Under the pieces are notes generated by a model that saw nothing but the letters and a program-made list of their open reading frames with translations, made no database searches and was not told where the DNA came from. 64,000 nucleotides of DNA, from NCBI RefSeq assembly GCF_039530225.1, contig NZ_BAAAOH010000001.1, positions 3,782,001 to 3,846,000 of the forward strand. Direction: 5' to 3'. Made by a program: the position numbers and the translations under genes. The DNA is from Microbacterium pumilum (GTDB lineage Bacteria > Actinomycetota > Actinomycetes > Actinomycetales > Microbacteriaceae). Numbering within the stretch: the stretch's first letter is position 1; each line of letters begins with the position of its first letter. Of this stretch, positions 36,625 through 44,866 are shown piece by piece.

Positions 36625-36714
36625 GTGACCACAACGTCTCGCCGCAGCCTCGCCGCGTCCGATCCGTTGGCGCGTCGACTCCGAAGTAACTCACGTACAC
36701 CGACTCGGCCGTAA
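36625..36714 (+). CDS. Possible 29-residue leader peptide
   Basis: A GTG with AAGGAG 4 nt upstream opens 29 codons (VTTTSRRSLAASDPLARR...) whose TAA forms part of the next gene's AAGGAG ribosome site. Arg/Ser-rich and not membrane-like. The strong ribosome site and the overlap suggest translational coupling to the oxidoreductase gene; a degenerate gene end is the alternative. Confidence 0.35.
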   Translation: MTTTSRRSLAASDPLARRLRSNSRTPTRP

Positions 36715-36724
36715 GGAGATCCAC

Positions 36725-38299
36725 GTGAGCGAACGTACGGGCGGGTTGAGGTTCCTCGTGTGGAGCGCTCTCGCGGGCGTGATCAGCGGAGCCGTGTTCC
36801 TCGCGACGGCCGAGCTTGCAGCCCTCCTGGTCGCACGGAGTGCGAGTCCGATCCTCGCGGTCGGATCGTTCGTCATCGACATCGTTCCGCAGCCCTTCAA
36901 GGAGTTCGCGATCGCCACCTTCGGCGAGTACGACAAGATCGCACTCCTGGCCGGGCTCGGACTCGCGGTGGTGATCGCTTCCGCAATCGCCGGCGTGCTG
37001 GAGTTCGTGCGACCACCGCTCGGCGTCGTCGCGCTCGGGATCGCCGGTGCCCTGTCGATCGGCGCGATCGTCACGCGGGCCAGCGTGACGCCGCTCTCGT
37101 TCCTGCCCCCCGTGCTGGGCACGGTGGCGGGATCCGTCGTGCTCGTCCTGCTGTGCCGACGTCTCAGGGGTTGGCGCGCGTCGACGGGTGGTCGAGAACG
37201 AGCAGGCACCACGTCACCCGCTTCGAACGGCATGGACCGCCGCCGCTTCTTCGCCCTGGCGGGGATCGCAGGCGCGTCCGCGATCATCGTCGGCGTGACG
37301 GCGCGAGCGGTCAGCGTGGCGACGTCATCCGTGGATGCGATCCGCCGCGCCCTGCGCCTGCCGGCACCCCGCACGACGGTGACCGTGCCCGACGGCGCCG
37401 AGCTCGACATCCCGGGCCTCAGCTCGCTGTTCACAGCCAACGAGGACTTCTACCGCGTCGACACCGCGCTCACGGTGCCTGCCATCGATCCCGCGTCGTG
37501 GCGGCTCGTGATCGACGGCATGGTCGACAAGCGCGTCGAGCTCAGCTTCGACGACTTGCTCGCCATGGGGCTGGACGAGTACGCGATCACCCTCACGTGC
37601 GTCTCGAACGAGGTCGGGGGCGAGCTCGTCGGCAACGCGATGTGGTCGGGAGTGCCGATCCGCGACATCCTGGAACTGGCCGGTCCGCAGGCGGGCGCCG
37701 ACATGGTGCTGTCTCGCAGCATCGACGGCTACACCGCGAGCACGCCGCTGTCTGCACTGACGGATGACGGGCTGGATGCGATCCTCGCTGTCTCGATGAA
37801 CGGCGAGCCCCTCCCCCTCGAACACGGCTTCCCGGTGCGCATGGTCGTGCCCGGACTGTACGGCTACGTCTCGGCGACCAAGTGGCTCACCGAGCTCAAG
37901 GTCACGACATTCGCACAGGATGAGGCGTACTGGACTCCCCGCGGGTACAGCGCTGAGGCTCCGATCAAGTTCTCGTCACGCGTGGACACGCCGAAGCTCG
38001 GCAAGCCGGTCAGCGCGGGCCGCATCCCGATCGCGGGTGTCGCGTGGGCGCAGTCCGTGGGGATCGAGCGGGTGGAGGTGAAGATCGACGACGGCGAGTG
38101 GGTGCCCGCGACGCTCTCCACCCCGATCAACAGCGACACGTGGGTGCAGTGGTTCATGGAGTGGGATGCCACGCCCGGCACCCACTACGTGGGCGTTCGC
38201 GCCGTCAACAAGAACGGCGACCTGCAGATCGAGGAGCGCTCACCCATCGCGCCGAACGGGTCGTCCGGCTGGCAGCGCTCGCTGATCTCCGTGACGTGA
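36725..38299 (+). CDS. Membrane molybdopterin-dependent oxidoreductase (sulfite-oxidase fold)
   Basis: 524 residues: four N-terminal membrane helices (about 9-30, 43-60, 75-95, 105-140), an internal twin-arginine-like MDRRRFFALAGIAGAS at 169 followed by another helix, then an oxidoreductase molybdopterin domain (about 240-410) with Cys292 in TLTCVSNEVGG, the expected Mo ligand, and a C-terminal dimerisation domain (415-520). Probably exported active site facing outward with electrons passed to the membrane. Substrate unknown; MsrP/sulfite-oxidase types are the nearest relatives. GTG with AAGGAG upstream. The 3' end is 2 bp from the convergent GH13 gene. Confidence 0.9.
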   Translation: MSERTGGLRFLVWSALAGVISGAVFLATAELAALLVARSASPILAVGSFVIDIVPQPFKEFAIATFGEYDKIALLAGLGLAVVIASAIAGVLEFVRPPLGVVALGIAGALSIGAIVTRASVTPLSFLPPVLGTVAGSVVLVLLCRRLRGWRASTGGRERAGTTSPASNGMDRRRFFALAGIAGASAIIVGVTARAVSVATSSVDAIRRALRLPAPRTTVTVPDGAELDIPGLSSLFTANEDFYRVDTALTVPAIDPASWRLVIDGMVDKRVELSFDDLLAMGLDEYAITLTCVSNEVGGELVGNAMWSGVPIRDILELAGPQAGADMVLSRSIDGYTASTPLSALTDDGLDAILAVSMNGEPLPLEHGFPVRMVVPGLYGYVSATKWLTELKVTTFAQDEAYWTPRGYSAEAPIKFSSRVDTPKLGKPVSAGRIPIAGVAWAQSVGIERVEVKIDDGEWVPATLSTPINSDTWVQWFMEWDATPGTHYVGVRAVNKNGDLQIEERSPIAPNGSSGWQRSLISVT

Positions 38300-38301
38300 C
38301 C

Positions 38302-40068
38302 CTAGGCGCCCGTGACCCGGTAGACCACGGCTTCCCAGGGGCGCAGACTCACCGTGTCGGAGTCTGATGAAGGCGCGTCGGGATAGTTCCCGATGACGAG
38401 CGCATCGGAGGTCGCCGTGAACGACACGGGAACCGTGCGAGGATCGCCGGTGAAGTTGGCGAAGACGGCAAGCGAGCGGCCGTCGAGGCTGCGGGTGAAC
38501 GCGTACACATGCGGGTCATCCGCGAGGATCAACTCGAAGTCGCCGTGCCGCACCACATCGTCGTCGTGACGGAGCGCGATGAGCCGACGGTAATGGTGGA
38601 AGACGGATGCCGCATCCCGCCGTTCTGCGTCGGCGTTCACCGTCTCGTGGTTGGGGTTGATCGAGAGCCACGGCTTGCCCGTGGTGAATCCGGCGCCGGG
38701 TGTGGCATCCCACTGCACCGGGGTTCTGGCGTTGTCCCGACTGCCGAATGTCAGTCCATCCAGGATCTGCTCGTCGGTGAGGTGACCGAGCCGGCCCGCT
38801 TCGTCGGCGAAGCGCAGCGATTCGATATCGCGATAGTCGGCGAGTGCGGCGAAATGGGCGTTCGTCATGCCGAGCTCTTCGCCCTGGTAGACGTAGGGGG
38901 TTCCGCGATGGAGGTGCAGCACGGTGGCGAGCATTGTCGCGGACTCGCGCCGATACAACCCGTCGTCACCGAAGCGCGAAACGATGCGCGGCTGATCGTG
39001 GTTCTCCCAGTACAGCGCGTTCCATCCCGCCGCCTGAAGACCCGTCTGCCATCGACTGAGGGTGGCCTTCAGATCGAGCAGGTCGAGCGGACGCCGGTCG
39101 AAGCGACCGCCCGGTCCATGGTCGAGCCCCATGTGCTCGAACGTGAAGATCATGTCCAGTTCATGCCGGGCGGGGTCGGTGAACAGCTTGCCGTCGTGGA
39201 CGGTGGCGCCCGGCGTCTCGCCGACCAGCAGCAGGGTGTCGCGGCGTCCATCGAACACCTCGCGGTGCATCTCCTGGAGGAACTCGTGCAGGCGCGGACC
39301 GTTCACGCTGTGCGGGAACAGGTCGCCGTACCGTCCATCCGCGACCGGTCCGTCTTCGAGGGAGCCGTCTGCCGCCACCACCTTGGAGATCAGGTTGATG
39401 ACGTCCATACGGAATCCGTCGATCCCGCGGTCGATCCACCACCGCATCATCGCGTAGACCGCCTCGCGGACCTCCGGGTTCTCCCAGTTGAGGTCGGGCT
39501 GCTTACGGCTGAACAGGTGCAGGTAGTACTGGTCCGTCGCCTCGTCGTACTCCCACGTCGGACCGGAGAAGAACGACCCCCAGTTCGTCGGCTCAGCTCC
39601 CGGAGCTCCGCCATCGAACCCGGGTCGTGCGGAGCGCCACCAGTACCAGTCGCGCTTCGGGTTGTCCTTCGACCCGCGCGACTCGACGAACCACGGATGC
39701 TCGTCGCTCGTGTGATTGACGACGAGATCCATGACCACGCGCATGCCGCGTGCGTGCAGGGCGGCCACGACCTCGTCGAGGTCCGCCAGCGACCCGAAGA
39801 TCGGGTCGACATCCTGATAGTCGCTGATGTCGTAGCCGTTGTCGTCTTGCGGGCTGCGGTACACCGGGGAGAACCAGACGACGTCCACGCCGAGTTCGAC
39901 GAGGTGATCGATCCGCTGGAGCACGCCGCGAAGGTCGCCGATGCCGTCGCCGTCGGAGTCCTGGAAAGAGCGCGGATAGATCTGGTAGACGACCGCGCTG
40001 GTCCACCACGGCGCGGCAGGACGCGGGTCGGCGGACGAGGAGTCGTTCGTGCTGTCTCGCGAGTTCAC
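38302..40068 (-). CDS. GH13 alpha-glucosidase (oligo-1,6-glucosidase type)
   Basis: 588 residues, cytosolic. Barrel motifs: VVMDLVVNHTS, GFRMDVI with nucleophile Asp222, LVGETPG with acid Glu284, and ENHDQPR with Asp358. The N-terminal region and the Val after MD resemble subfamily 31 enzymes that hydrolyse alpha-1,6 or alpha-1,4 ends of maltodextrins or isomaltose. No signal peptide. GTG start. It sits away from any transporter or regulator but could share substrates with the GH65 module at the left of the window. Confidence 0.93.
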   Translation of the reverse strand: MNSRDSTNDSSSADPRPAAPWWTSAVVYQIYPRSFQDSDGDGIGDLRGVLQRIDHLVELGVDVVWFSPVYRSPQDDNGYDISDYQDVDPIFGSLADLDEVVAALHARGMRVVMDLVVNHTSDEHPWFVESRGSKDNPKRDWYWWRSARPGFDGGAPGAEPTNWGSFFSGPTWEYDEATDQYYLHLFSRKQPDLNWENPEVREAVYAMMRWWIDRGIDGFRMDVINLISKVVAADGSLEDGPVADGRYGDLFPHSVNGPRLHEFLQEMHREVFDGRRDTLLLVGETPGATVHDGKLFTDPARHELDMIFTFEHMGLDHGPGGRFDRRPLDLLDLKATLSRWQTGLQAAGWNALYWENHDQPRIVSRFGDDGLYRRESATMLATVLHLHRGTPYVYQGEELGMTNAHFAALADYRDIESLRFADEAGRLGHLTDEQILDGLTFGSRDNARTPVQWDATPGAGFTTGKPWLSINPNHETVNADAERRDAASVFHHYRRLIALRHDDDVVRHGDFELILADDPHVYAFTRSLDGRSLAVFANFTGDPRTVPVSFTATSDALVIGNYPDAPSSDSDTVSLRPWEAVVYRVTGA

Positions 40069-40086
40069 GCGATCGACGCTACCGGC

Positions 40087-41601
40087 TCAGGCAGGAGCCG
40101 GGTTCTCGTCGATGCGACCGATGAGCTCGTGGAGGTCGTCGAAGCCGTCGATCATCGCCAGCACCGCGCCTCGATAGGTGCTGACCGCAGCGCGCAGTCC
40201 GTCGCTGCCCGCGGCATCCAAGGCATCGGCGAGCCTCGTCACGAGGTCCCGACGGGTGACCCCGTCGATCTCGTGCGGGATCTGATGCTCGGGGCGGCGC
40301 GCGTTCTCGGCGAAATGGGCGAGCCACGCCGGACCCTTGCCTTTGTGCCAGGCGACGGTGACCGGGCGATGGTAGTTGACCAGGCCGACCGCTTCTTCGC
40401 GGTGCGCTTCGAATGCGGCGTACAGCTGAGCGCTGCCTGGACTGCCCTGCGCCCGCTGCCGAAGCTGCATGCTGCGATCCTCTTCGCCCGCCGCAGTCGC
40501 CGCACGGCCTTTCGCGATCTGTCCGGCCGGCGAGACCGGAGGATTCGCCGTGCTGATCGGCGTGGCTTTGAGCCTGTCCATCACCGGATGGATGTGGGAG
40601 GCGAACCCCTTGTGGGCTTCCGCCCCCTTTCCCCTGCCGAACACGAGCCCCACCAGCATGTTCTGGGCATTCATGAGTGCGGAGCCGGAGTCGCCTTCAG
40701 CGACGAACTGATTGATCCCGTCGCAGTCGGGCTGAGTGGGATCGATCTCGATGACCCGCTCGGCGGTGGTCAGTACGGCGGCGATGTCGACGATCCTGCC
40801 GACAGTCTTGCCGGTCCTGCGACCCACCTTGAACACCGCGTAGTCCCCCGCGTCCAGATCGGCCTGAGCGACTCGGGCGACGCCCTCGATCCTGTTGTTG
40901 CCACCGATGTCGAGCTGTCTGATCTCGTCCTTGTACGACACCCCGCAGTTGGACTTGCACCAACTGGAGACCGAGATGTTGAGCAGCGCAGTGGATGCAT
41001 CGACGTAGTAGTTCTGAGCGGCCTCACCCGGGTAGGCGAAGGAGTGGTTGCCCTCGACCCCGGCGTCGTGGATCTCGGCGACCCCGCGTCTGGACTCAGG
41101 GCTGAGATCCAGCACGACGGCGCCTGCCTGCTCGATGTACCTGGGCTGATAGATCGCGTTGCCCTCGGATGCGCCGTTGGCCATCAGAACGTGGCGATTG
41201 GAGACGAGGACCACATTCTTCGGCCCCGCGACGCCGTTGAGCGTCGCGAAGAACCCGAGCGTGCCCGAGCCGTACATGTTGGCGGCGCCCTGCCTGAAGT
41301 TCGTGACGCTGATGCCGCCGATGAGCGGATGGTGCTGCGTCATGTCTTCGCAGTGCAGTGGCTCGAACTCGCGGACCACCAGCACGTCGACCGGCACGCC
41401 CTCGAACTCGCGCGGCAGCACCTCGCCGGCCGGCACCTCCGCCTCGGGCTTCTTCTCGCGGACATAGACGCGAAACGCACGTGCCTCGGTGGTGAGGCCA
41501 CCGACTTCCTTGAGTCCGTATCCGACGCCCACCACGCCGGGGATGCTCCCGAGCTGTGCCTCGGCGCGGGCATGCAACTCCGCCAGCTGCTCTTGATCCA
41601 T
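40087..41601 (-). CDS. Nal1-like trypsin-fold serine protease
   Basis: 504 residues, no signal peptide. The N-terminal domain (1-80; LGSIPGVVGVGYGLKEVGG, KKPEAEVPAGEVLPREFEGV) is the module seen in plant NARROW LEAF1 (Nal1) and its bacterial relatives. A trypsin-like core follows with His137 (SNRHV), Asp201 (VDAST) and Ser305 (GDSGS), plus a 170-residue alpha-helical C-terminal part. All three triad residues are present, so it may be an active intracellular protease or a scaffold. GAGGAG precedes the ATG by 8 nt. It is monocistronic and I see no partner gene. Confidence 0.82.
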   Translation of the reverse strand: MDQEQLAELHARAEAQLGSIPGVVGVGYGLKEVGGLTTEARAFRVYVREKKPEAEVPAGEVLPREFEGVPVDVLVVREFEPLHCEDMTQHHPLIGGISVTNFRQGAANMYGSGTLGFFATLNGVAGPKNVVLVSNRHVLMANGASEGNAIYQPRYIEQAGAVVLDLSPESRRGVAEIHDAGVEGNHSFAYPGEAAQNYYVDASTALLNISVSSWCKSNCGVSYKDEIRQLDIGGNNRIEGVARVAQADLDAGDYAVFKVGRRTGKTVGRIVDIAAVLTTAERVIEIDPTQPDCDGINQFVAEGDSGSALMNAQNMLVGLVFGRGKGAEAHKGFASHIHPVMDRLKATPISTANPPVSPAGQIAKGRAATAAGEEDRSMQLRQRAQGSPGSAQLYAAFEAHREEAVGLVNYHRPVTVAWHKGKGPAWLAHFAENARRPEHQIPHEIDGVTRRDLVTRLADALDAAGSDGLRAAVSTYRGAVLAMIDGFDDLHELIGRIDENPAPA

Positions 41602-41752
41602 GGTCAACGCTCCTCAGGATCCGGACTCCGCGGTCCACCAAGATGGCTCGATTCGAGGGTAGACCCGGCTCGCCGAGCCCAACAGGGGTGTCGGGCATGG
41701 ACACTGATCCCTACGATGGACGGACCAGCTGGCCACACGGATGGAGTGCACG

Positions 41753-41968
41753 ATGGGCATCGACGACCTCGTCAACAAGGGCAAGGATTTCCTCGACCAG
41801 AACAAGGACAAGATCGACGAAGCGATCCACAGCGAGCAGGCGGAGGGCATCAGCGACAGCGCGCTGGACGCTGGTGCGGAATTCGTGAAGAAGCTCGCGC
41901 CGGATGAGCACGACGACAAGGTCGACGGAGTCCGCGACACCATCGACAAGAGCATCGGCAACGAATAA
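41753..41968 (+). CDS. Rv0909/MT0933-like antitoxin-family small protein
   Basis: 71 acidic residues (MGIDDLVNKGKDFLDQNKDK...) of the MT0933-type family, named as toxin-antitoxin antitoxins in mycobacteria. No toxin gene is adjacent, so it is more likely a free-standing stress or chaperone-like protein here. The repeated amphipathic heptads predict a helical protein. GGAG lies 6 nt before the ATG. Confidence 0.7.
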   Translation: MGIDDLVNKGKDFLDQNKDKIDEAIHSEQAEGISDSALDAGAEFVKKLAPDEHDDKVDGVRDTIDKSIGNE

Positions 41969-42019
41969 CCGCAGCGGGTCCGGGCGCTGAGTCCGGGTGC
42001 TGAGTCGCAGAACCTGCCC

Positions 42020-42511
42020 TCAGCCTTCGAAGTCCTCGGGGCTCGCCTCGTCGAGGAACCGCTTGAACTCATCCATCCGCTCGGCGGCATCGGTCTCGGT
42101 GAGCACGTCCGGCACGCCGGCATCCTCCATCACCGCCGACGCGACCCAGATGCCGGCCCCGACGCGAGACGCGAGGGCCACGGCATCCGATGGGCGCGCA
42201 TCGATGACGCGCTCGCCGAGCGGTGTCGACAGCGTGATCTCCGCGTAGAACGTGCCTTCCTCGATACGGCTGACCTCGATGCGCACCACCGAGGCGCCGA
42301 GGGTCTCGAGGATCTCGCGCATGAGATCATGCGCGAGCGGTCGAGGCACGGGCGCCTGCTCGACCGCGACGAGGATCGACGTGGCCTCGAGCTGACCGAT
42401 CCAGATCGGCAGCACCATGCCCTCGCCGGGGATCTCATCGATGGGCTTCAAGAGAATGACGTGCTGACCCGACGCGTCGAGCGCGACACCCGCCACACGG
42501 ACTTGAACCAT
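42020..42511 (-). CDS. DUF151 bifunctional nuclease family protein
   Basis: 163 residues. VILLKPIDEIPGEGMVLPIWIG and DARPSDAVALASRVGAGIWV are the conserved blocks of the DUF151 family, whose plant members show DNase/RNase activity. In bacteria the role is not settled. AGGGAGAGG lies just upstream of the ATG. Downstream of it the antitoxin-like gene is convergent. A cytosolic protein; the last 20 residues are Glu/Asp-rich. Confidence 0.85.
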   Translation of the reverse strand: MVQVRVAGVALDASGQHVILLKPIDEIPGEGMVLPIWIGQLEATSILVAVEQAPVPRPLAHDLMREILETLGASVVRIEVSRIEEGTFYAEITLSTPLGERVIDARPSDAVALASRVGAGIWVASAVMEDAGVPDVLTETDAAERMDEFKRFLDEASPEDFEG

Positions 42512-42620
42512 CGGCCTCTCCCTCCGGATCGCGCGTGCTCCTGCCATCGTAGGCACGCAGCACGCGGCGGGACAGGCACCGGTGTAGCGTGAGTGCCCCG
42601 GAGTGGGAAAGGAGCTGGAC

Positions 42621-42908
42621 GTGTTCGATTCGCTGACCTCCGCGCTGCAGCTTCTGCTCGCGACACTCGGCCTCATCGCGACATCCGACCCCGGCTCGAT
42701 CGGCGCCCTCGGCGTCACGCTCGCCCTCGTGTCGGCCGCCGTTCTGCTGACCTCGCTGCTGACGCTGACTCTTCCGGATGCCGGGCGCTCTTCACCCGCG
42801 CATCCCGCGCGTGCGATGGACATCTCCTCCCCGCTCTCGCAGAGCGACCCGGATGCGTCTGGTCATCCGCGCCCTCGGGCACCCGGCCTCGCGGCCTCGG
42901 TCGCGTAA
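42621..42908 (+). CDS. Small membrane protein, DUF6412-like
   Basis: 95 residues with two hydrophobic helices (about 5-20 and 32-55) and a disordered Pro/Ser/Asp-rich tail. I recall this arrangement upstream of YidC-like genes as DUF6412, but the match is from memory. GTG start with AAGGAG 7 nt upstream. Followed at 105 bp by the YidC paralogue in the same direction, suggesting an operon concerned with membrane insertion. Confidence 0.6.
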   Translation: MFDSLTSALQLLLATLGLIATSDPGSIGALGVTLALVSAAVLLTSLLTLTLPDAGRSSPAHPARAMDISSPLSQSDPDASGHPRPRAPGLAASVA

Positions 42909-43013
42909 GTCCGAAGCCTCGGACGCCGCACGCCCCACGGGCGTGAGCGGCGTGCTCGCGGCATCCCTTCGCGGCCGATCAGCCCCTGATCGCTCCGAAG
43001 AACGGATACCACT

Positions 43014-43775
43014 GTGGACCTGTACGCCTTCCCTCCTATCGCCGCCATCCTCGACCTCGCCTACACGGGCCTCATGAGCCTTGTCTCGCTGCTGCAACCA
43101 CTCGTCGGGGTGTCCGCCGCAGCCGCGGCGGTCGTCCTCGTCAGTCTGATCGTCCGCGCCGCGCTCATTCCGGCGGGCATCGCCCAGGCACGGGCAGAAC
43201 AGACCCGGGCGCGCCTCGCCCCGAAGCTGCGCGAGCTGCAGAAGCGCCATCGCAAAGACCCCGAGCGCCTGCAGCGCGAGACGATGCAGCTGTATCGCGA
43301 CGAGAACGCCTCGCCGTTCGCCGGCTGCCTGCCGATCCTCGTCCAGGCGCCGATCGTGGGCGTGCTGTACGCGGTCTTCCTCCACGCGCTGATCGACGGC
43401 CACCCGAACGAGCTCCTCACCGGAACGCTGCTCAGTGTGCCGCTCGGCTCGAGTCTTGCGGGCGCACTCGCAGCCGCGTCCCCGGACGCCGGGACGCTGC
43501 TCGTGTTCGGCGCGCTCGTGCTGCTCATCGCGACCGTCGGCGAGGCGACGCGGCGACTGTTCCGCCCCACCACGGCATCCGAGGATTCGGCGCTGCGGCG
43601 TGCGCCCGTCGGGCTGCTCGGCCTGCTGCAGTTCGCAACCGCGGTCGTCGCGATCTTCGTTCCGCTCGCCGCGGGCCTCTACCTGCTCGTCAGCGTCGCG
43701 TGGACGCTCGGGCAGCGCATCATCCTGCGCCGCGTGTACCCGCCGCCGGCGGTTCCGGATGCTGCTCCGCGGTGA
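43014..43775 (+). CDS. YidC/Oxa1 family membrane protein insertase
   Basis: 253 residues with five hydrophobic segments in the YidC pattern: VSAAAAAVVLVSLIVRAALIP with the conserved Arg, the charged coiled-coil EQTRARLAPKLRELQKRHRKDP, CLPILVQAPIVGVLYAVF, and two C-terminal helices. The size matches Gram-positive YidC2-type paralogues that lack the large periplasmic domain. GTG start with a weak ribosome site. The 3' end overlaps the convergent GNAT gene by 56 bp. Confidence 0.9.
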   Translation: MDLYAFPPIAAILDLAYTGLMSLVSLLQPLVGVSAAAAAVVLVSLIVRAALIPAGIAQARAEQTRARLAPKLRELQKRHRKDPERLQRETMQLYRDENASPFAGCLPILVQAPIVGVLYAVFLHALIDGHPNELLTGTLLSVPLGSSLAGALAAASPDAGTLLVFGALVLLIATVGEATRRLFRPTTASEDSALRRAPVGLLGLLQFATAVVAIFVPLAAGLYLLVSVAWTLGQRIILRRVYPPPAVPDAAPR

Positions 43776-44249
43776 TGTCGTCGCGGATCAGTTCGTAGCG
43801 GCGGCACGACACGGTCACGGTGCCACCGTCGATGGGCGCTTCGTAGTCGAGGTGGCCCGCGTCGCGCCATCCTTCGCGCTCATAGAAATGACGCGCCCGG
43901 GCGTTGCCGGTGACGACTGCGAGCCAGGGGTGCCCGTTGCCCGATTCGATCAATCGGCGCGCTCCGAAGCTGAGCAGGGCCCCCGCGACGCCTGTGCCTC
44001 GAGCCGAGGCATCCACCATCAGCTGATCGACCTCGTCGTGTGTGAGGGTGACGAATCCGACGATGAGACCGTCGATCTCCGCGACGGATGTGCGGTCGAG
44101 CATCGCCGAGGTGCGGGTGCGGAAAGACGCCGAGCCCCGGTGCACCAGCAGCTCATCCGGGATGTTGCCGACGTGGCCATCACGCCATGCCGCCTCCCAG
44201 ACCTCCGCGATGCGCGGCGCGTCGTCGGCTGTCGCGGGCGGATCCGCAT
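43720..44249 (-). pseudogene. GNAT acetyltransferase with one-base frameshift
   Basis: ATG at 44249 starts MRIRP, then the frame is lost. Starting one base later at a GGG run (44236-44238 on the plus strand), a coherent GNAT protein appears: ATADDAPRIAEVWEAAW, SVAEIDGLIVGFVTLTHDEV, QLMVDASARGTGVAGALL, NARARHFYEREGWRD. MRIRP-ATADDAP is the typical start of the family, so one C/G appears to be missing. It could be a sequencing error or a true recent mutation. It ends 56 bp inside the convergent YidC gene. Confidence 0.75.
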
Positions 44250-44260
44250 CGTCTGAGCGC

Positions 44261-44782
44261 TCACTCGAGCAGCGCGACGTCGACCTGCAGTTCGGCGGCG
44301 AGCTGCTCGAGCGCTGACGTGAGGCCATCGATGTCGACGGAAGACGGCACGCTCGCCGCGATCGTCGCCTCGAACAGTCGCCCGCCGGCCATCGCGGCAT
44401 CGCGGGTCGCGGTCGTCATCCGCTCGATGCTCACGCCGTGTCGGCTCAGGGTGGACGACACCTCGTGGACGATGCCCGGGTGATCGTTGCCGAGCACCTG
44501 GAAGGCGAACTGTCGGGCAGGTGCGGCATCGATGGCATCGGTGGTGGTGACGCCGGCCGGCACGGCCACGGTCACGAGACCCTCGACCGCCGACAGCGCG
44601 TCGCGTAGAGCGTCGGCGCGGTCGGGCGCGACCGTGACCTCGATGATCCCCGCGAACGCTCCGGCGAGTTCGGCGAGCTGGCTGTTCTCCCAGTTGCCGC
44701 CGTGCCCGCCGATGACCTCGGCCACGGCGGCCACGAGGCCCGCTCGATCATCTCCTACCACGGTGAGCACGAGGGTTGTCAT
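44261..44782 (-). CDS. Double ACT-domain protein, GcvR-like
   Basis: 173 residues comprising two ACT domains: MTTLVLTVVGDDRAGLVAAV (1-75) and FAFQVLGNDHPGIVHEVSST (95-170). Such stand-alone proteins bind amino acids and act as regulators, as GcvR does for the glycine cleavage system. No target gene is nearby. ATG preceded by GAGGGT. It ends 11 bp before the GNAT start, probably in one transcript. Divergent from the LLM monooxygenase gene. Confidence 0.85.
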   Translation of the reverse strand: MTTLVLTVVGDDRAGLVAAVAEVIGGHGGNWENSQLAELAGAFAGIIEVTVAPDRADALRDALSAVEGLVTVAVPAGVTTTDAIDAAPARQFAFQVLGNDHPGIVHEVSSTLSRHGVSIERMTTATRDAAMAGGRLFEATIAASVPSSVDIDGLTSALEQLAAELQVDVALLE

Positions 44783-44866
44783 ACCCTCAGCGTACCCAGC
44801 GCGGTTCGACCCCGACCGGATTTCATTCACCGGAATGGATGCCGGACGGCTACGGTTGCTCTCGTC

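Noticed and set aside
38509..41907. A plus-strand open frame of 1132 codons opposite the GH13 and Nal1-like genes
   Set aside because: It spans two clearly homologous minus-strand genes; in GC-rich DNA long antisense frames arise from codon bias, and its translation has no protein-like features.
41753..41968. Toxin-antitoxin operon
   Set aside because: Only the antitoxin-like protein is present; the neighbours on both sides are unrelated genes with no toxin fold.
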